Origin: Hydrogenovibrio sp. JE_KL2
Lineage (GTDB): Bacteria > Pseudomonadota > Gammaproteobacteria > Thiomicrospirales > Thiomicrospiraceae
Length of the DNA stretch: 64,000 nucleotides
Assembly (NCBI RefSeq): GCF_009296185.1
Contig: NZ_WBJR01000001.1
Coordinates: forward strand, 806,001-870,000
Direction of reading: 5' to 3'
The notes below the pieces were generated by a model that had not been told where the DNA came from, did no database searches, and saw nothing but the letters and a program-made list of their open reading frames with translations. A program made the position numbers and the translations under genes. Positions 28,982 to 39,354 of this stretch are shown here, one piece after another (position 1 is the first letter of the stretch; each line of letters begins with the position of its first letter).

Positions 28982-30865
28982 CTAAACCGATAACTTTTCA
29001 ATCGGCTTGTTGCCATAACGCCAGTTGACGATGGCACGCGTACCCATAATGGCCGTGAACATGGAAGTGATAATCCCGATAGACAAGGTGATAGCAAACC
29101 CTTTGATTGGTCCGGTACCAAAACTAAACAGTACGATGGCCGCCAATAAGGTAGTGATGTTCGCATCCGCAATGGTCACAAAGGCTTTTTCATAACCGGC
29201 ATTGATGGCAGCCTGCACCGAACCTACTCGCAACTCTTCGCGAATACGTTCGAAAATCAGAACGTTGGCATCAACCGCCATACCGACTGTCAGAACGATC
29301 CCTGCAATCCCTGGCATGGTTAAAGTGGCCTGCATCAAGGACATGATGGCGACAATCAAAATCAAGTTTAGTGTCAGTGCCAGGTTGGCAATCATGCCAA
29401 ATACTTTGTAGCGCCACGCCATGACAACCAACACGAGGATAAAGCCGATAATGACCGACATGAACCCTTGGTCGATGTTGTCTTTACCAAGGCTGGGCCC
29501 AACCGTTCTTTCTTCAACGATTTCCATTGGCGCTGCCAGCGCACCTGCTCTTAACAATAATGCCAAGTCTTGTGCTTCACGAGGCGAAGCCAAACCTGTA
29601 ATTTGGAAGCGGTTTGCGAACTGCCCTTGGATAACCGCCGCATTGATAACATCTTTAGACGTTACACGACGCTTAACTTTTTTACCGTTTTCCAACACGG
29701 TATCAATACGTGTTTCGATGTAAACAACCGCCATGCGGTTACCGACGTTTTTCTTCGTCGTTGCCAACATCTTACGACCACCCACGCTATCCAGCGTCAC
29801 GCTAACTTCAGGAGTACCAGACTTGGACTCAATACCTGATTGCGCGTTAATAACGTTGTCACCACTAACGATGATGCGGCGTTGAAGTAAAATCGGACGA
29901 CCATCACGGAAGTGATACAAGCGAGCACCGTGAGGCGCGTAACCTGTTTTCTCCGCTTCCTGAGGATCGCCTTTTTCTTCAACCAATCTGAATTCCAAAG
30001 TTGCCGTCGCACCCAAGATTTCTTTTGCCTTAGCGGTATCCTGAACACCTGGTAACTGCACAACAATTCGGCGATCGCCCTGTTGCTGGATAACCGGCTC
30101 GGAAACCCCTAGTTCATTGATACGGTTACGCAACGTGGTGATATTTTGCTTCAAAGCATAAGACTTGGCTGTGGCGATGGTCTTAGGAGACAACAGCAAT
30201 TCCAATGAAGGTTCTCTTCCTTCAGGCAATTGCTTGATGATGAAATCGCCATCAAATTTCTTGTTGATTTCCGCCTGAGCCTCATCAAGGTTCGTCCCTT
30301 CACGGAACTTAATCCACAAAGCTTCTTTTTCATAATCTACCGATAGGTAACGAATACGCTTTTCACGGAATGAGGCTTTGATTTCATCAACATAACGGGT
30401 ATAGGCTTTTTGTACCGCCGTTTCCATATCGACATCCATCAAGAAATGCACCCCACCACGCAAGTCCAAACCAAGGAACATCGGCTCCGCACCCAAGTCT
30501 CTTAAAAACTGCGGCGTTGCCGGCGCAAGGTTAAGTGCGACAACGGCTTCTCTACCCAAGAGGTTTTTGATAACACTTTTCGCTTTTAACTGCTCTTCAG
30601 TTGAGTTGAATCGAACCAACAATTGGTCAGCCTTGTAACTCATGCTCTTGATGGGGAGATTGGCATCTTCCAAAGCTTTTTGCACTCTGGTTTCAATAGA
30701 AGCATTGAAGTTCACGGCTTTCGCTGGCGAGATTTGAACCGCAGGGTCATCACCAAACAGGTTCGGGGCCGAATAAATTACCCCCAATACAATCACGACC
30801 GCCAGCAAAATATATTTCCAGGCTGGGTATTGGTTACTAATGACTTTTCTCTTAGAGTCAAACAT
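28982..30865 (-). CDS. secD: Protein translocase subunit SecD
   Basis: Partner of SecF, 627 residues. First helix (YILLAVVIVLGVIYSAP), LDLRGGVHFLMDVD motif near residue 140, large periplasmic P1 domain, then five helices at about 450-610 with DANVLIFERIREE. Length and order match E. coli SecD (615). Upstream yajC is separated by 128 bases and a hairpin. Confidence 0.97.
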   Translation of the reverse strand: MFDSKRKVISNQYPAWKYILLAVVIVLGVIYSAPNLFGDDPAVQISPAKAVNFNASIETRVQKALEDANLPIKSMSYKADQLLVRFNSTEEQLKAKSVIKNLLGREAVVALNLAPATPQFLRDLGAEPMFLGLDLRGGVHFLMDVDMETAVQKAYTRYVDEIKASFREKRIRYLSVDYEKEALWIKFREGTNLDEAQAEINKKFDGDFIIKQLPEGREPSLELLLSPKTIATAKSYALKQNITTLRNRINELGVSEPVIQQQGDRRIVVQLPGVQDTAKAKEILGATATLEFRLVEEKGDPQEAEKTGYAPHGARLYHFRDGRPILLQRRIIVSGDNVINAQSGIESKSGTPEVSVTLDSVGGRKMLATTKKNVGNRMAVVYIETRIDTVLENGKKVKRRVTSKDVINAAVIQGQFANRFQITGLASPREAQDLALLLRAGALAAPMEIVEERTVGPSLGKDNIDQGFMSVIIGFILVLVVMAWRYKVFGMIANLALTLNLILIVAIMSLMQATLTMPGIAGIVLTVGMAVDANVLIFERIREELRVGSVQAAINAGYEKAFVTIADANITTLLAAIVLFSFGTGPIKGFAITLSIGIITSMFTAIMGTRAIVNWRYGNKPIEKLSV

Positions 30866-30950
30866 GTTTAATTTTCCAAACTCAACGTTAAAACAGCACC
30901 ACCCGTAAGGATTTGAAGGTTCAAAGGTTTGAACTTACAGCGTGGCTTAA

Positions 30951-30978
30951 AACAACAAAAGGGGCATGATGCCCCTTC
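30951..30978 (-). terminator. Putative (partial) terminator between yajC and secD
   Basis: On the minus strand AAGGGGCATCATGCCCCTT forms a stem followed by TTGTTGTTTT, an interrupted T-run. It could attenuate rather than stop transcription into secDF. Confidence 0.6.
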
Positions 30979-30993
30979 TGAAAAGCGTCTCGA

Positions 30994-31332
30994 TTATTCC
31001 GCAGTCCCTTTCAAGGTTCCTTTTGGCAATTCACGAGAAACATTTTGTCTTTCAACTTTGACGATTACGTTGTTGGCAATTTCCAAATCAACGAAGTTCT
31101 CATCCATATCACGAATCTTACCGGCAAGACCACCGTAAGTAACGACTTCTGAACCTTTAGAAAGTGCTTCCACCAACTTTTTGTGTTCTTTCACTTTCTT
31201 TTGCTGAGGACGAATCAACAAAAAGTAAAATACGACAAATAAAATAATCAATGGCAATAAAGCTTCAAAACCGCCACCTTGTGCCGCTGCCGCGCCACCA
31301 TCTGCCATCGCATCAGAAATAAAAAAACTCAT
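30994..31332 (-). CDS. yajC: Preprotein translocase subunit YajC
   Basis: Small single-pass membrane protein associated with SecDF, 112 residues. One N-terminal helix (LLPLIILFVVFYFLLIRPQQKK) ends in the YajC signature RPQQKK, followed by the cytosolic domain with GSEVVTYGGLAGKI. Order tgt-yajC-secD-secF is the classic one. Confidence 0.95.
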   Translation of the reverse strand: MSFFISDAMADGGAAAAQGGGFEALLPLIILFVVFYFLLIRPQQKKVKEHKKLVEALSKGSEVVTYGGLAGKIRDMDENFVDLEIANNVIVKVERQNVSRELPKGTLKGTAE

Positions 31333-31472
31333 CTTTTGTCTCCCAATAAGATTTATCTAAAAATTAGTCGCCGTATTTTGGCATAGTTCACTTAAAAATA
31401 CTATGCAAAAACAGGCCAAATCAACAGTTTCTCACTCATTAAATCCGGTAAGACCTGCGCCTTGCCAGAACC

Positions 31473-31510
31473 CCCAACCTGGCAGATTTTTCAAAATCTA
31501 CCAGGTTGGG
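31473..31510. repeat. DUS-like repeat, inverted pair after tgt
   Basis: A forward copy CCCAACCTGGCAGATTTT (31473-31490) and a reverse copy (31493-31510; its complement is CCCAACCTGGTAGATTTT) with two bases between. On the tgt transcript the pairing is continuous with one G-U. The reverse copy starts six bases after the tgt stop. No T-run follows on either strand, so termination is uncertain. Confidence 0.88.
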
Positions 31511-31516
31511 TCAGAA

Positions 31517-33705
<2,189 letters not shown>

Positions 33706-33892
33706 CTATAAAATTTAAATGGCACTTCCATTCTTAACATCAAAAGTGCAAATCTTTTAAAACCGCAAATTATACTTGATTCCAACTATTTAAGTTGAAA
33801 CTTGGTCGCTAAAAGCTACCCGCCCCGCCGTTTTTTTAATAGAATTGGCTTTCTGTTAAAAAATAAAATTACACAAGCACTCTGGAAACTTT

Positions 33893-34420
33893 ATGTTCGA
33901 AATCCAAGACGTTGACCCTAAGCTATATCGACAAAAGACACGTAATGCCACTCTCATCATCATGGGAATGTTTTTAGTCATCGGTATGATTTTCGCCACG
34001 CTAAGCGTCAAACTACTCTCTGCATATAACTCAAACCCTTGGGTACTAAATTTCATTGGCGCTTTGGTTGGCCTGATTATCACCTTTTTTATCGTCAAGG
34101 TTTTCTTTGTTGATAAAGCCTGGATGCGTGAATCCATGTACGGCTGGCGACTAAAGCGTTCATTAATGCGCATCACTAACGTCATGGAAAAACTCAGAAA
34201 AGATGTCGCCATCAACGACCACCAAGCCATGAAAACCATGCGTTTTTATCACTTAGGGCTTGAGCAGATGCATCGTCTTGAAGACAACCACTCTGAACTC
34301 ATTGATTTATTAGCAGAAAAGCGTGAGTTGGAAGATAAAATGAATGCTGCTGGCATAGACCTGAACCAAAGCACTTTTGACCCGTCGCAAGTGGCGCGTT
34401 ACCACTCACAATCAAACTAG
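33893..34420 (+). CDS. DUF3087-like membrane protein
   Basis: 175 residues with two helices close together (about 21-44 and 52-75), then a cytoplasmic helical tail. The start MFEIQDVDPKLYRQKTR resembles the DUF3087 family as I remember it. Function unknown. Followed after nine bases by a PP0621-like gene, so both are probably one unit, divergent from queA. Confidence 0.7.
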   Translation: MFEIQDVDPKLYRQKTRNATLIIMGMFLVIGMIFATLSVKLLSAYNSNPWVLNFIGALVGLIITFFIVKVFFVDKAWMRESMYGWRLKRSLMRITNVMEKLRKDVAINDHQAMKTMRFYHLGLEQMHRLEDNHSELIDLLAEKRELEDKMNAAGIDLNQSTFDPSQVARYHSQSN

Positions 34421-34429
34421 GTTGGTACA

Positions 34430-34717
34430 ATGAAAACTCTACTATTATTCGTCGTCGCTTTCTTCGCATACTTGCTAGTGCGCTTTATTATGAAAAGGGT
34501 CAACGAGATTCGTCAAGATGCACTATCAGGCAATGCACAAGAACACCGTACAACACCTGAAGAAGCGGAACGCATGGTTACTTGCGCAGAGTGTGGCTTA
34601 AGACTACCAGAGTCGGAAGCCATTCCCCTTGACCCGTCAGAAACGATTGGTACTGCACACAACATTGCCTTTTGCAGCCAAGAGCACAAACAACAATATT
34701 TAAAAAAGCACTCATAA
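34430..34717 (+). CDS. PP0621-family small protein
   Basis: 95 residues: one N-terminal helix (TLLLFVVAFFAYLLVRFIM), then a MVTCAECGLRLPESEA motif (about 45-60) and a final CSQEH, giving a likely CxxC...C zinc site. This pattern is that of the PP0621/YHS-like small proteins of unknown function. Good confidence that the gene is real, low on role. Confidence 0.75.
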   Translation: MKTLLLFVVAFFAYLLVRFIMKRVNEIRQDALSGNAQEHRTTPEEAERMVTCAECGLRLPESEAIPLDPSETIGTAHNIAFCSQEHKQQYLKKHS

Positions 34718-34740
34718 GCTTTGTAGAAAAGCTTAAAAAA

Positions 34741-35190
34741 TTAAGACAAAACCTTTACTATCGTGACATCAAAAATCAGCGGCTGACCCGCCAATGGATG
34801 ATTAAAATCCATCACCACCTCATCTTCCTTGATTTGATATACCGTTGCCGGAATTTCATCTCCAGTTGGTGTATTGAAGCCAATGACATGCCCCTCGGTC
34901 AGTTGCATGCCCTCAGGAAAGTCTGTCTTTTTCATGGTTTGGAAATTCATAGGATCTGGCTGCCCAAAAGCATCTTCGGGCATCAGAGTGAATTTTGCAC
35001 GCGTTCCTTCTTCTAGCCCAACAAGTAGTTCGTCTAACTTGGCTAAAAACTGACCGTCACCAACTTGAAATACAAAGACTTCATCTTCCTCGGTCCGCTC
35101 TACCACTGTGTCATCCAACAAACTAAGTTTGAACTGAATCTCTAGCTCTGAAGTTTCAGAAACGCGTTTTAGTTTGGTTTTATCTGTCAT
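34741..35190 (-). CDS. FKBP-type peptidyl-prolyl isomerase, SlpA/FkpB-like
   Basis: 149 residues, no signal peptide, so cytoplasmic. The SlyD/FkpB pattern is present: an N-terminal FKBP strand, an insert-in-flap domain (PEDAFGQPDP...) and the closing VMDFNHPLAGQPLIFDVTI. Without a C-terminal histidine-rich tail it is SlpA-like rather than SlyD. Its start overlaps the GGDEF gene stop by four bases. Confidence 0.88.
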   Translation of the reverse strand: MTDKTKLKRVSETSELEIQFKLSLLDDTVVERTEEDEVFVFQVGDGQFLAKLDELLVGLEEGTRAKFTLMPEDAFGQPDPMNFQTMKKTDFPEGMQLTEGHVIGFNTPTGDEIPATVYQIKEDEVVMDFNHPLAGQPLIFDVTIVKVLS

Positions 35191-36440
35191 GCTTTATCTT
35201 CTTTCGTTTGTGAGCGTTTTCGAGTGGTTGACGATGTTTTTGCTGTCGTTTTCGCAGCTGTCTCGCCATACACTTTCACACAGTTTCTTCCGGCTTTTTT
35301 CGCGACGTAAAGTGCTTCATCTGCCAACTTCATAACCGCTTCGGGCTGCTGACTTCTTTCCGTTTTTTCTGCCAAGCCAAAGCTCACCGTTACTTTTGTT
35401 TCCGCTTTCTGTCCCTTTTCCATCACTTCCAAAGGCACTTCTGATATCTGGACGCGAATATCATCCAAAATCGGTTTCACTTGCTCGGCAGTTTTACCTG
35501 GAAAAACAACCGTAAACTCTTCCCCTCCGTAACGATAAGGGTAACCAAGGGGAATTCTGGATAATTGGTAGGCAACCAACTTCAGCGCGTTATCTCCAAT
35601 ATCGTGACCATAGCGGTCATTAAAGGATTTGAAGTGATCGATATCCATCATGGCAATGGCATATTTACGACCTAATCCGGTAAACCGCTCAAATAATGCT
35701 CTACGCCCCTTCATACCGGTTAATTGGTCAGTGTGAGCAATTTGATGGGAGTCAAAAACCAGAGATAAAATAATCAACCCTGCGGCTATTGATGACAACC
35801 AAGCCAACACCCCAAAGGATGCATATTGATTCAGCCCATACGCCATGAGTATCAATACAAAGATAACGGTATTATCTAAAACTTTAGGGTGGTCTTGAAA
35901 CGCATTACGAATAACAATCACTAACCATACTGCCATCGTCACCAAAAACGGAACCATTGGCAGCGTAATGCCGGAAGCACCTACAGGTTGCGCCATTGTC
36001 AGAATGACATTCATTGGCAAATTATCCATCAACCAGTAGAACCCAAATCCCTGTAACCCAAACAAAGCGAGCAAACTAAAGACATAGGGTTTAGACATCA
36101 CCCCTTTCTCGGGCAATAAAATCCAGAGTAAAAGGTTCAACGGCAAAAATGTTGCCAGCAATGGATAAAATGCAGTGACGGCTAAGACATCCGTTTGTCC
36201 GGTATTTTTCGGAAAAAAGTAAACAATGGCGAAGTTCAACACCGCCAAGGTTAACAATAGAAAGATAGGTTGAATTCGATTAAGAAAAACACTGATAAAA
36301 ATTCCCAATGCAGCCGCAATATAGGGAGCATAGAGCAATAACGTTTGAACCGGCTTCGGCCAGTAGACAATTTGGCCTATTTGCCAAAAGGCCAAAACCG
36401 AAAATCCGACTAACCAGAGATAGTGCTTCGCATTAGACAT
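35187..36440 (-). CDS. Membrane-bound diguanylate cyclase (GGDEF domain)
   Basis: 417 residues. The N-terminal 240 residues hold about eight hydrophobic helices of an unrecognised sensor, then a GGDEF domain (about 245-390) with intact active site YRYGGEEF and the metal/base region DIDHFKSFNDRYGHDIGDNAL. It should make c-di-GMP. No RxxD inhibitory site precedes GGEEF. The C-terminal tail is rich in K, T and S. Confidence 0.92.
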   Translation of the reverse strand: MSNAKHYLWLVGFSVLAFWQIGQIVYWPKPVQTLLLYAPYIAAALGIFISVFLNRIQPIFLLLTLAVLNFAIVYFFPKNTGQTDVLAVTAFYPLLATFLPLNLLLWILLPEKGVMSKPYVFSLLALFGLQGFGFYWLMDNLPMNVILTMAQPVGASGITLPMVPFLVTMAVWLVIVIRNAFQDHPKVLDNTVIFVLILMAYGLNQYASFGVLAWLSSIAAGLIILSLVFDSHQIAHTDQLTGMKGRRALFERFTGLGRKYAIAMMDIDHFKSFNDRYGHDIGDNALKLVAYQLSRIPLGYPYRYGGEEFTVVFPGKTAEQVKPILDDIRVQISEVPLEVMEKGQKAETKVTVSFGLAEKTERSQQPEAVMKLADEALYVAKKAGRNCVKVYGETAAKTTAKTSSTTRKRSQTKEDKA

Positions 36441-36484
36441 GGCAATTCCGTTTGTGCATTCTTAAATTTACGAAAATTTCTGAA

Positions 36485-36826
36485 TTAGTGCTTACCGAAT
36501 ATAGAGAAACCATCTTTCGGTTTATCGGCACAACTGATACGCCACTCTAAGACATAGTCACAATGCTTATATGCAACACATTGATCATCACTGTAACCAA
36601 ATTCGGCTTTTTTCGCTGCATTTTTAGACAGCACATCGTAGCCACTCGGGCACAGTTCACTTGCTTTTGAGGCCAATGCACGACTCGCCAAATCTCTTGG
36701 CGGTCCGTTGTATGGGTGGGTTAAGATAAAATGCGTGTCATCAATTTTCTTAGTTTGAATCTGACTACAACCTGACAATAAAACAGTCACAGCCACAAGT
36801 GTAAAAGCAAGGTTTTTCAAGATCAT
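36485..36826 (-). CDS. Small lipoprotein, unknown function
   Basis: 113 residues with a lipoprotein signal: hydrophobic stretch ending LLSGC near residue 20. The mature part has five cysteines, including a CPSGYDVL...C...C pattern, suggesting disulfides. Not recognised. It follows a second lipoprotein gene with a four-base overlap, so the two are made together. Confidence 0.7.
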   Translation of the reverse strand: MILKNLAFTLVAVTVLLSGCSQIQTKKIDDTHFILTHPYNGPPRDLASRALASKASELCPSGYDVLSKNAAKKAEFGYSDDQCVAYKHCDYVLEWRISCADKPKDGFSIFGKH

Positions 36827-37128
36827 TGTGCCTCTTCTTTAATTCCGATTTCCTGCACGATAAAACACATATTGGTATGCATTTTCTTTCCATTCACTAA
36901 AAATGACGCGCCGTTGGCAAATTTATCATCTTGGTTAAGACGAATATTACCTTTAATCACCTTAATTAACTTACCGGAATAACAACTATAGATTTCAATC
37001 TTTCGATCCAGTCCAACCCAATCAGATTGGATGTTCTTGGCGGTATTAGACACCTTTTCACAACCACTCAAACTAAACAAGCTCAGCATAGTAACGGCAG
37101 TGGCTATTGCCAGCAGAATTTTTTTCAT
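36823..37128 (-). CDS. Small lipoprotein, unknown function
   Basis: 101 residues with signal peptide and lipobox LFSLSGC near residue 23. The mature part is charged, with a SCYSGK stretch and a final MCFIVQEIG. Not recognised. First gene of a two-gene lipoprotein unit upstream of the GGDEF gene; shared transcription with the latter is possible but the 44-base gap is not informative. Confidence 0.68.
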   Translation of the reverse strand: MKKILLAIATAVTMLSLFSLSGCEKVSNTAKNIQSDWVGLDRKIEIYSCYSGKLIKVIKGNIRLNQDDKFANGASFLVNGKKMHTNMCFIVQEIGIKEEAQ

Positions 37129-37400
37129 AATCCCTACTTCAGATTTTCTCTTTGTGTACGTTCACGGTATCGGTATTTTACCTTTTTAAGTAGGAGATTG
37201 CTGAGAGGATTCCCACTAAATCATGACTCAATAAAACGATGAAAAGCGTCTAATAAATTTAACTTATGACAAATAGAAATTACTTATAGATATTGAACAT
37301 AAAAATTGATTCCAAACTCAGGGAGTTTCTCGTTATCATACAAATAGATAGACACTACAACCACATAAAAAGCTTAAGCAGAGAACAAGGGCTGACACCT

Positions 37401-38525
37401 ATGAATATTACCATCCTTGGAACAGGCTTTGCGGCACTAACCGCCGTTAAAGAAATAAGAAAACAAGCACCACAAGCTGAAATTACAGTTATTGCACCAA
37501 GCAAACAACTGGTTTATTTGCCCAGTATTATCTGGATTCCAGCCAGAGAAAAGGAAGGGCGTTCTTTAGAGGTGGATTTGACCAATTTTTTTGAAAGACA
37601 GAACGTCAAACATATCCAAGCCAGCGTCCTCAATGTCATAAACCAAGGCAGAACAGTGGTAACAACAGATGGCGAGTACCAGAATGACGGTCTAATCATC
37701 GCGACAGGTGGTCGTTTCATTAAGAAACTCCCAGGCATTGAGCATGCTATCACGCCTTGCGAAGGCATTTCCGCAGCTGAAGCCATTCGAGACAAGCTTG
37801 ACAGCATGGCCAGTGGTACCATCGCTATTGGATTTGGCGCCAACCCTAATGAACCATCCGCCATGCGTGGTGGTCCGATGTTTGAGTTTTTATTCGGCAT
37901 CGACACACTACTGCGTCGACAAGGCAGACGCAGCAAGTTTGAAATCATCTTCTTCAATCCTGCACCTCAACCTGGAAAACGCCTTGGCGATAAAGTACCA
38001 AATGCCGTCTTAAAAATGATGGATAAAAAAGGTATTAAAACTCACTTAGGTCATAAGATGAAAGGCTTTGAGCCCAACAAAGTCATAACCGAAGGTGGCG
38101 AGTTTGAAGCAGACTTGATTCTCTTTATGCCGGGCATGACAGGACCGGCATGGCTTCAGGATTCAGAGATTGAAAAATCCGAAGGTGGAATGATAAAAGC
38201 CAACGCTCTTTGCCAAGTTTCCGGTCTTGAGAAAACTTATGTCGCGGGTGACTCTGGAAGCTACCCTGGGCCTGAATGGCAGGCAAAACAGGCTCATGCT
38301 GCTGACTTACAGGCAGCTACTGCAGCCCATAACTTAATCAGCGAACTGCGCGGCGCAGTTCCTTCGGAAACGATCAAACATGAGTTGATTTGTATTATCG
38401 ATACACTTTCGCACGGCGTTTTCATCAAACGTACAGAACAAGGTACGATTTTACTACCGCCTTGTCGTTTAATGCATTACGCGAAAAAATTCTTTGAATG
38501 GTGGTATTTGAAACAATACCGATAG
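37401..38525 (+). CDS. FAD-dependent oxidoreductase, sulfide:quinone oxidoreductase-like
   Basis: 374 residues. N-terminal FAD site ITILGTGFAALTAV, ATGGR near residue 102, second FAD motif TYVAGDSGSYPGPEW near 280, and an amphipathic aromatic C-terminus (FFEWWYLKQYR) suited to membrane binding. The layout is that of SQR/flavocytochrome c sulfide dehydrogenase relatives. Cysteines lie at 120, 271, 331 and 355. The first and last fit SQR redox positions, but the central cysteine (about 160 in A. ferrooxidans SQR) is missing: the stretch reads GFGANPNEPSAMRGGPMFEF. Sulfide as substrate is therefore likely but unproven. ATG 37401 is chosen since the FAD motif begins there and AAGGG precedes it. 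Confidence 0.8.
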   Translation: MNITILGTGFAALTAVKEIRKQAPQAEITVIAPSKQLVYLPSIIWIPAREKEGRSLEVDLTNFFERQNVKHIQASVLNVINQGRTVVTTDGEYQNDGLIIATGGRFIKKLPGIEHAITPCEGISAAEAIRDKLDSMASGTIAIGFGANPNEPSAMRGGPMFEFLFGIDTLLRRQGRRSKFEIIFFNPAPQPGKRLGDKVPNAVLKMMDKKGIKTHLGHKMKGFEPNKVITEGGEFEADLILFMPGMTGPAWLQDSEIEKSEGGMIKANALCQVSGLEKTYVAGDSGSYPGPEWQAKQAHAADLQAATAAHNLISELRGAVPSETIKHELICIIDTLSHGVFIKRTEQGTILLPPCRLMHYAKKFFEWWYLKQYR

Positions 38526-38581
38526 AAGAGAATAAATATCCCGTCGCAGTTACGCGCGGGATATTCACCCTAGCAGGGGCA

Positions 38582-39268
38582 TTACTTAATTTCGTCTAAC
38601 TTAACTTTCAACAACCCTATGTGGCTTGCATAGTTAACCAATTCAGCAGAAGATGCCATCCCTAGTTTCGTCATGATATTCTCTCGATGCTTAGACACTG
38701 TTCTATCTGATATATCTAGCATTTCGGCGATATCTTTTGTCTTATAACCTTCCGCGACCAGCTTGATAACCTGCTTTTCTCGGATGGACAATTTCTTAGG
38801 CTTCTTAAACCCCGTCTCAATTGTTTTGACTTGCTCAAGCGATTCAAGATAAGTGTTCAAATCAGATTCTATCTCAGAGTGAACAAATACCTGACCGTTT
38901 AAAACCAGGTCAATACCTGAAATCAACTCCGCTTTTGAAACCGACTTCAAAGCGACACCGTCTACGCCCAAGTCCAGAACTTCCTTCCAAACATTCGGCG
39001 CTTCCGCAGCGGTCAATACAATGATTTTAACTGGATTTTTACGTTTCTTAAGCTGAGAGACTACTGCCATACCACTTAATTTCGGCATGGACAGATCTAT
39101 CAGCAACAAATCCGGTTTCTTTTCTTCGGTTAACGTCAGCGTTTCCTCACCATCCTTGGCTTCAGCAATCACTGACACAGCACCATCCGACTCCAAAATC
39201 GACTTAAACCCAGCTCTTACTAGGTCATGGTCTTCAGAGATCAAAACTGTAGGTTTGGCACCTGCCAT
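38582..39268 (-). CDS. NarL/FixJ-family response regulator
   Basis: 228 residues: receiver domain (about 1-120) with phospho-acceptor D in LLLIDLSMPKLSG near residue 56 and LTAAEAPN, and a C-terminal LuxR-type HTH (LSIREKQVIKLVAEG...ISDRTVSKHRENIM, about 160-215). A transcription regulator. It lies 86 bases after the hybrid kinase on the same strand, the likely partner, and is convergent with the SQR-like gene. Confidence 0.92.
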   Translation of the reverse strand: MAGAKPTVLISEDHDLVRAGFKSILESDGAVSVIAEAKDGEETLTLTEEKKPDLLLIDLSMPKLSGMAVVSQLKKRKNPVKIIVLTAAEAPNVWKEVLDLGVDGVALKSVSKAELISGIDLVLNGQVFVHSEIESDLNTYLESLEQVKTIETGFKKPKKLSIREKQVIKLVAEGYKTKDIAEMLDISDRTVSKHRENIMTKLGMASSAELVNYASHIGLLKVKLDEIK

Positions 39269-39354
39269 AATCGTTCCTTAAATCCTTTTAATTAGAAAAT
39301 GTAAAATCTGCTTTAAGCAAACAGCTATTAATTATAACTTCATTTGCCAAAAAA

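Noticed and set aside
37129-37400. Distant inverted repeat TCCCTACTT / AAGTAGGAGA upstream of the lipoprotein pair
   Set aside because: The arms are over 60 bases apart and the middle shows no convincing fold; no RNA family recognised.
38534-38566. Hairpin AATATCCCG...CGGGATATT between the flavoprotein and the response regulator
   Set aside because: A real dyad, but without a T-run on either strand; not called as a terminator.
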